From contig NZ_JBNAGA010000003.1 of NCBI RefSeq assembly GCF_049800955.1, positions 248,001-312,000 of the forward strand: a stretch of 64,000 bases of DNA. Reading direction: 5' to 3'. The notes under the pieces were generated by a model, which saw only the letters and a list, made by a program, of their open reading frames with translations, searched no databases and was not told the DNA's origin. Position numbers and translations under genes: made by a program. Shown one piece after another: positions 59,505 through 64,000 of this stretch; within the stretch, counting starts at the first letter, position 1, and the number at the start of each line of letters is the position of its first letter. This DNA comes from JAKVBH01 sp049800955. Lineage in GTDB: Bacteria; Pseudomonadota; Alphaproteobacteria; Rhodobacterales; Rhodobacteraceae.

Positions 59505-61277
59505 CTAAAGCGGCCAAAAGGTCAGGATGGCCGGGATCGAAACCGCGATAATGAGAATCTCCAGCGGCAAACCCATCCGCCAGTAATCACCGAATTTGTA
59601 TCCGCCGGGTCCAAGGATCAGCGTGTTGTTCTTGTGCCCGATTGGCGTGAGAAAAGCCGCAGAAGCAGCAACAGCCACCGCCATGAGAAAGGGATCGGGT
59701 GAGACGCCCAGCGTCTGCGCCATCTGAATGCCCACCGGGGCTGCGACAATCGCTGTGGCGGTGTTGTTGAGCACATCCGAAAGCGTCATCGTCACCACCA
59801 TCAAGACCGTCAGAACAGCCCAGGCGGGCAGGCCTTGCGTGAGCCCAACGAGCGCGCCCGCGATCAGCTGGGTGCCGCCGGACGCATCAAGCGCCGCGCC
59901 CAGCGGGATCATCGAACCCAACAAGACCACTACGGGCCATTCGATATGGTCGTAGATTTCCTGCAGGGGCAAAATGCCCGTTAAAACATAGGCCATGGCC
60001 ACCAGACCAAGCGCCACCGGCAAGTACAACAAGCCGAAACTGGCCAGTGCAACCGCCCCGGCAAACAATGCGATGGCGGCCCAGGTCTTGGTGTTGGCCG
60101 TTACGGCAAGCCCACGGTCCGCCAGGGGCAGACAGCCCAGCCAATCGACAACAGCCGGTGCGCTGTCGCGCGGGGCCAGCAGGAGCAGGATGTCGCCTTC
60201 CTCAATGGGTGTCTTGCGCATTTGCGCGGTGATGCGGCGTCCGCGGCGGGAAATGCCCATGAGTATCGTGCGTTGGCGCCAGGCGAGGCCCACCGCTTGC
60301 GCTGTGCGACCCACAAGCCGCGAGGTCTCCGGCACGACCACTTCGGTCAAGGCAAGCCCGTCGCCCTCCGCCCGCAGAAGCTCTTCGCGCCGCTCGTCTG
60401 CAAAGGCGAGACCTGCGGCCACGCGGAATTCATCGAGTGCTTCGGGCGTGGCTTCCAGAACCAGAGCGTCATTGGCCTGAAGCTCCGCGTTCAAAGCCGC
60501 GCCGTAGCGCCTCTTGCCGGATCGGATCAGCCCGATGATGGCCACATCGGCGCTCTCCGCCATCTCCGAGAGATCAGCCAAGCGCTGGCCGATGTGCTTG
60601 GAGCCCTCAGGCACCGTCAACTCAGCGATATAGGGCGCAAGCTCGGCCTCGGATGTCAGCCCGTCATCGCGCTCAGGGATCAAGCGCCAGCCGACGAGGG
60701 CCACGAAGGTTAGCCCAACCAACGCGGCAACCCCACCCACAGGCGCAAAATCGAACATGGCAAAGGGGGCCCCAAGGGTCTCTTCCCGGATCGATGCAAT
60801 GATGATGTTCGGCGGCGTGCCGATGAGCGTGACCATGCCGCCCAAAATCGTGCAGAACGACAGGGGCATCAAGGATTGCGCAGGCAAGCGACCCGCTTTA
60901 CGCGCGGTCTGAATGTCCACAGGCATCAGGAGGGCAAGTGCTGCGACATTGTTCATAAAGGCCGACAAGATCCCGCCAATGGCCCCCATCAGCGCAATAT
61001 GCGCGCCAAGGCTGCGGGCACTGTCCACCAGCGTGCGCGTGATCAGAAACACCGCGCCAGACCGCACGAGACCGGCCGAGACAACCAGCACAAGTGCCAC
61101 GATGATCGTGGCGGGGTGCCCAAAGCCTGAAAAGGCGTCCTTTGTCTCGACGACCCCCAGAACCACCCCGGCCATGAGCGCGCCGAACGCTACCAGATCA
61201 TAGCGGAACCGCCCCCACAGGAGCAGGCCGAACACGGCGCCAAATAGGCTAAAGAGAATAATCTGATCTATTGTCAT
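59505..61277 (-). CDS. SLC13-type anion permease with two RCK_C (TrkA-C) domains
   Basis: A 590-residue transporter. Two hydrophobic halves carry the repeated DASS/ArsB-type signatures: FMNNVAALALLMP with LIGTPPNIIIA in the first and LNNTATAIVAAPVGIQ with TPIGHKNNTLI in the second. Between them, about residues 205-370, are two RCK_C domains (VPEGSKHIGQRLADL; VVPETSRLVGRTAQAV). Family members import sulfate or dicarboxylates with sodium. The ATG at 61277 is used over an upstream in-frame start. Confidence 0.92.
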   Translation of the reverse strand: MTIDQIILFSLFGAVFGLLLWGRFRYDLVAFGALMAGVVLGVVETKDAFSGFGHPATIIVALVLVVSAGLVRSGAVFLITRTLVDSARSLGAHIALMGAIGGILSAFMNNVAALALLMPVDIQTARKAGRLPAQSLMPLSFCTILGGMVTLIGTPPNIIIASIREETLGAPFAMFDFAPVGGVAALVGLTFVALVGWRLIPERDDGLTSEAELAPYIAELTVPEGSKHIGQRLADLSEMAESADVAIIGLIRSGKRRYGAALNAELQANDALVLEATPEALDEFRVAAGLAFADERREELLRAEGDGLALTEVVVPETSRLVGRTAQAVGLAWRQRTILMGISRRGRRITAQMRKTPIEEGDILLLLAPRDSAPAVVDWLGCLPLADRGLAVTANTKTWAAIALFAGAVALASFGLLYLPVALGLVAMAYVLTGILPLQEIYDHIEWPVVVLLGSMIPLGAALDASGGTQLIAGALVGLTQGLPAWAVLTVLMVVTMTLSDVLNNTATAIVAAPVGIQMAQTLGVSPDPFLMAVAVAASAAFLTPIGHKNNTLILGPGGYKFGDYWRMGLPLEILIIAVSIPAILTFWPL

Positions 61278-61377
61278 CGCACCTGATACCGCACTGAAGA
61301 GTTCTGTCCGGCGCACGCGTCCGGTCTTATGCGCCTATCATCTGCGCTTGCGTGCCGCTTGCCAAGCGCACCTCAGC

Positions 61378-62025
61378 TCAAAGCCCCCGAAATGGCCAGG
61401 AAAACCGCTCAACAAACCGAGGCGTGCGGACTTTTGTATATCCCGCGACGCTGCGCCTTGGCGGGATCAGAAAGAAACTCAGCTCGGGAATGTAGTGGCC
61501 CGCACGTGTTGTCTCGCGCATGTTGCCATCGGGTTGCAGCCGGGCTTCCGTCAACTGGAGCGGAAAGGCAGGGTAGGTGCATTCTCCGATCGTGATGTCC
61601 ATCTCTGCACCACTGCGCAAGACATACGCCACTTCCTGGGCCGCAGTTGCGCTGCGCCATGTGGCGGTCCCGCGGATTTCAGTGTTGGCGACCGGGGGCA
61701 GTGCGGCGGCAAGTGCGTCATCCAGCGTGACTTCGAGGCGCTGCGCGCCTGATTTGCGTTGCGCCTCCTTGAGGATGACACCCGCGGTTTCCAAGCGCTC
61801 CCACGGGTCTCCGGTCAATTGCGGATGGTCCGCGACAGCGATGAGGCCTTCGCCCGCCGCGCGGTGATAGAGCGCCAGACTCTCCACGCGTCCACGATTG
61901 TCCTGTTCCTGAAATTCGAAAATCAAGCCGCGATCAAGATCAGCCCGGCTCGGGCAATCCGCCCAAAGCGAACCTGCGCTGACCGTGCAGGCCAGGGCGG
62001 CAGTCCAGTACAGTGATCGTGGCAT
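61378..62025 (-). CDS. Exported protein of unknown function
   Basis: A 215-residue protein with a signal peptide ending SLWA near residue 22 and a mature start DCPSRADLDRGLIFEF. A single domain rich in beta strands follows, with cysteines in DCPSR and GECTYPAF that could form a disulfide. No family is recognised. GGGGAG precedes the ATG at 62025. It is divergent from yebC with 89 nt between starts. Confidence 0.75.
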   Translation of the reverse strand: MPRSLYWTAALACTVSAGSLWADCPSRADLDRGLIFEFQEQDNRGRVESLALYHRAAGEGLIAVADHPQLTGDPWERLETAGVILKEAQRKSGAQRLEVTLDDALAAALPPVANTEIRGTATWRSATAAQEVAYVLRSGAEMDITIGECTYPAFPLQLTEARLQPDGNMRETTRAGHYIPELSFFLIPPRRSVAGYTKVRTPRFVERFSWPFRGL

Positions 62026-62114
62026 TTCGGTGCTCCCCTCGCGCTGTCGCGTTGCATGCGTGCTGCAACTTGCCATATAGAACGCAAAACCACGATCGAC
62101 AGACGAGGACCACC

Positions 62115-62855
62115 ATGGCCGGCCATTCAAAATGGGCAAACATCCAGCACCGTAAGGGGCGTCAGGACAAGCTGCGCGCCAAGCTATTCTCGAAGCTTTC
62201 CAAGGAGATCACCATCGCCGCCAAGATGGGTGATCCCGATCCGGAGAAGAACCCGCGCTTGCGTCTTGCTGTGAAGGAAGCGCGCGGTCAGTCCATGCCC
62301 AAGGACAATATCGAACGGGCGATCAAAAAGGCCGTCGGCGGCGAGGGCGAGGATTACGAAGAAATCCGCTATGAAGGCTACGGCCCGGGCGGCGTCGCGG
62401 TGATCGTGGAAGCCATGACCGACAACCGCAACCGGACCGCGTCAACGGTGCGCTCCACCTTCACGAAATCCGGTGGCAATCTGGGCGAGACGGGCTCGGT
62501 CGGTTTCATGTTCGAGCGCAAAGGTGAGGTCGTTTACGGCCCCGAGGCGGGCGATGCTGATACGGTCATGATGGCGGCCATCGAGGCCGGCGCCGAGGAT
62601 TGCGAAAGCTCCGAGGATGGTCACATCATCACCTGTGCGGATACCGATCTCAACGAAGTGTCGAATGCGCTGGAAGCTGAACTGGGCGAGAGCCAATCCA
62701 CCAAGTTGATCTGGCAACCGACGACCACGACCGAGCTTGATCTGGACGGTATGCAAAAGCTCATGCGTCTGATCGAAGCGCTGGAAGACGATGACGACGT
62801 CCAGCGTGTGACGGCGAATTTCGAAGCCTCTGACGAGGTGATGGAGCAACTCTGA
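62115..62855 (+). CDS. yebC: YebC/PmpR family protein
   Basis: A 246-residue YebC protein of the usual length: MAGHSKWANIQHRKGRQD at the start, ARGQSMPKDNIERAIKKA and YEGYGPGGVAVIVEAMTDNRNRT in the middle. The family acts as a transcription regulator and, in some forms, assists translation of proline stretches. Acidic residues dominate the C-terminus (EALEDDDDVQRV). It is preceded by a divergent exported protein gene. Confidence 0.97.
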   Translation: MAGHSKWANIQHRKGRQDKLRAKLFSKLSKEITIAAKMGDPDPEKNPRLRLAVKEARGQSMPKDNIERAIKKAVGGEGEDYEEIRYEGYGPGGVAVIVEAMTDNRNRTASTVRSTFTKSGGNLGETGSVGFMFERKGEVVYGPEAGDADTVMMAAIEAGAEDCESSEDGHIITCADTDLNEVSNALEAELGESQSTKLIWQPTTTTELDLDGMQKLMRLIEALEDDDDVQRVTANFEASDEVMEQL

Positions 62856-62964
62856 GGCACATCTCGCGCGGCGGCACGTTCCGCTGCGCGGAATATCGGG
62901 ACCACGGCGCAAGGGGCTTGGACGCCTCTTGGCGTTGCCCGCACGGACCCAACGAGGACATGTC

Positions 62965-63564
62965 ATGGAAAGCGCTCTGGCCGGCTTCGCGTTGAGCCTG
63001 TCTCTCATTCTGGCCATTGGTGCGCAAAATGCCTTTGTCTTGCGGCAGGGTCTGCGGCGCGAACATGTGGGCGTCATCGTTGTGTTTTGCAGCTTGTCCG
63101 AGGTCTTGCTGATCTCGGCTGGCGTTGCGGGGTTTGGCGCGTTGACGCGGGCCGTTCCGTGGTTCGAACCGGCGATGCGCTACGGCGGCGGCGCCTTCTT
63201 GCTTTGGTATGGTATCAACAGCTTGCGCGCGGCCTTGCGGGGCGGGCAAAGCCTCGAGGAAGCCTCACAAGGGGCGAGCTCTGCGCGCGCCGCGATCCTG
63301 ACGTTGCTGGGCATTACCTGGCTCAATCCGCACGTCTATCTAGATACGGTCGTTTTGATCGGCGCTGTCTCCTCCAATTATGATGCGCCTTGGCTCTTTG
63401 GGGCGGGTGCCATGGCCGCCTCAATCCTCTTTTTTCTGATCCTTGGGTATGGCGCGCGGCTCCTTGCACCCTTTTTTGCGCGACCCCGTGCCTGGCAAAT
63501 CCTTGATGGCATCATCGGCGTCACGATGTGCGCGCTGGCTGTAAAGCTCGTCTTTTTTACCTGA
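62965..63564 (+). CDS. LysE/ArgO family amino acid exporter
   Basis: A 199-residue membrane protein with six hydrophobic segments. The LysE/ArgO signature SLSLILAIGAQNAFVLRQGLRREHV is at the N-terminus, and TWLNPHVYLDTVVLIGAV is the second conserved block. It exports basic amino acids such as arginine or lysine. It is unrelated in position to the other LysE gene at 35874. Confidence 0.92.
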   Translation: MESALAGFALSLSLILAIGAQNAFVLRQGLRREHVGVIVVFCSLSEVLLISAGVAGFGALTRAVPWFEPAMRYGGGAFLLWYGINSLRAALRGGQSLEEASQGASSARAAILTLLGITWLNPHVYLDTVVLIGAVSSNYDAPWLFGAGAMAASILFFLILGYGARLLAPFFARPRAWQILDGIIGVTMCALAVKLVFFT

Positions 63565-63649
63565 TCTCACCTGGCGCGTCCCGTCGCATCGGTGGCATGC
63601 GTGCAGCTGCGGCTTGCCCATCACGGTTCGGGGGGGTAGGGCTCAGGGA

Positions 63650-64000
63650 ATGGATGCGCGCGCTTCTTCACCCCTTCGCGGGATTTTCTGGATGCTCATC
63701 ACGGGGCTGTGCTTCGTGGCGGTGACAGCGCTTGTCAAATACCTCGACAATGCAGTGCCTGCCGCGCAGGCGGCTTTTTTGCGCTATGTGCTGGGCCTCG
63801 TGTTTTTGATCCCGATGTGGAAGGTCATGCGGGACACGCAGCTCACGCGGCGACACTATACGCTCTTTGGCGCACGAGGCGTTGTGCATGCGCTTGGCGT
63901 GACAGCCTGGTTTTTCGCCATGACGCGTATTCCCATCGCCGAAGTCACCGCGATGAATTACCTCTCACCTGTCTATGTGACGCTCGCCGCAGCGCTTTTT
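63650..64000 (+). CDS. EamA/DMT family transporter, N-terminal part (runs off window)
   Basis: The first 117 residues of a drug/metabolite transporter. After MDARASSPLRG come hydrophobic segments IFWMLITGLCFVAVTALVKYL, AAFLRYVLGLVFLIPMW, ALGVTAWFFAMTRIPIAEVTA and LSPVYVTLAAALF, the spacing expected for the first four segments of an EamA domain. TAGGG lies upstream of the start. The rest is outside the window. Confidence 0.85.
   Translation, partial: MDARASSPLRGIFWMLITGLCFVAVTALVKYLDNAVPAAQAAFLRYVLGLVFLIPMWKVMRDTQLTRRHYTLFGARGVVHALGVTAWFFAMTRIPIAEVTAMNYLSPVYVTLAAALF

Overview
The window looks like chromosomal DNA of a marine alphaproteobacterium of the Rhodobacterales (Roseobacter group). The support is indirect but consistent: about 60% G+C codon use in ordinary genes (36 of 60 G/C at 901-960), ThyX thymidylate synthase, the PAS_5 protein family, a VPLPA-type C-terminal sorting signal, a gamma-butyrobetaine/carnitine gene cluster, threonate genes, and short GC-rich hairpin repeats between genes. 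No rRNA or tRNA gene, CRISPR array or complete transposon was seen. One RNA gene, rnpB, is present.

Layout. 1-9000: a lipoprotein fragment, thyX, an AT-rich DUF3800 gene between two related structured repeats, a hairpin-rich non-coding stretch (2504-3246), a Phd-like protein, a copper/YHS group, a sirtuin gene cut to its 3' half by an AT-rich insert (5716-7070), and lepA. 9000-18600: DUF3179 protein, UPF0173 hydrolase, ceramidase-like membrane protein, gatCA, Excalibur-type lipoprotein, amidase, a degenerate stretch, rnpB with an internal 23-bp tandem expansion, a PAS protein, rpmG and a GNAT. 18600-27300: a GlxA/AraC regulator divergent from an operon-like run with the enzymes expected for gamma-butyrobetaine/crotonobetaine to carnitine to glycine betaine. 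27300-31600: FucU/RbsD mutarotase, ribokinase, an ABC ATPase and a solute-binding protein, the last two divergent around a perfect inverted repeat. 31750-37030: SulP transporter, FG-GAP protein, and the methylthioadenosine/adenine salvage pair mtnP and apt with a LysE exporter between them.

37200-46300 is the most unusual region. A VPLPA-CTERM protein is followed by three large RTX proteins, apparently type I secretion substrates. They share almost the same C-terminal 180-200 residues but carry unrelated N-terminal modules: a beta-solenoid of about 20-residue repeats, an unrecognised module with a threefold motif, and a TRAP/DctP-type solute-binding domain without a Sec signal peptide. A small outer-membrane-barrel-like protein is encoded on the other strand between the first two. 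No type I secretion machinery is in the window.

46370-64000 is mostly housekeeping and catabolic: tyrS/anmK, a quinone oxidoreductase, an XRE regulator, hisN-like phosphatase, 8-oxoguanine deaminase, a PAS_5 protein, yicC-gmk-gamma-carbonic anhydrase, the ltnD-otnK-otnC threonate/erythronate operon, a glutamine amidotransferase, an SLC13-type permease, yebC, an ArgO-type exporter and the start of an EamA transporter. Small intergenic elements recur across the window: perfect mini-hairpins with mostly 3-nt loops, and a motif near GTATTTNNNNCCAGAAGAA.
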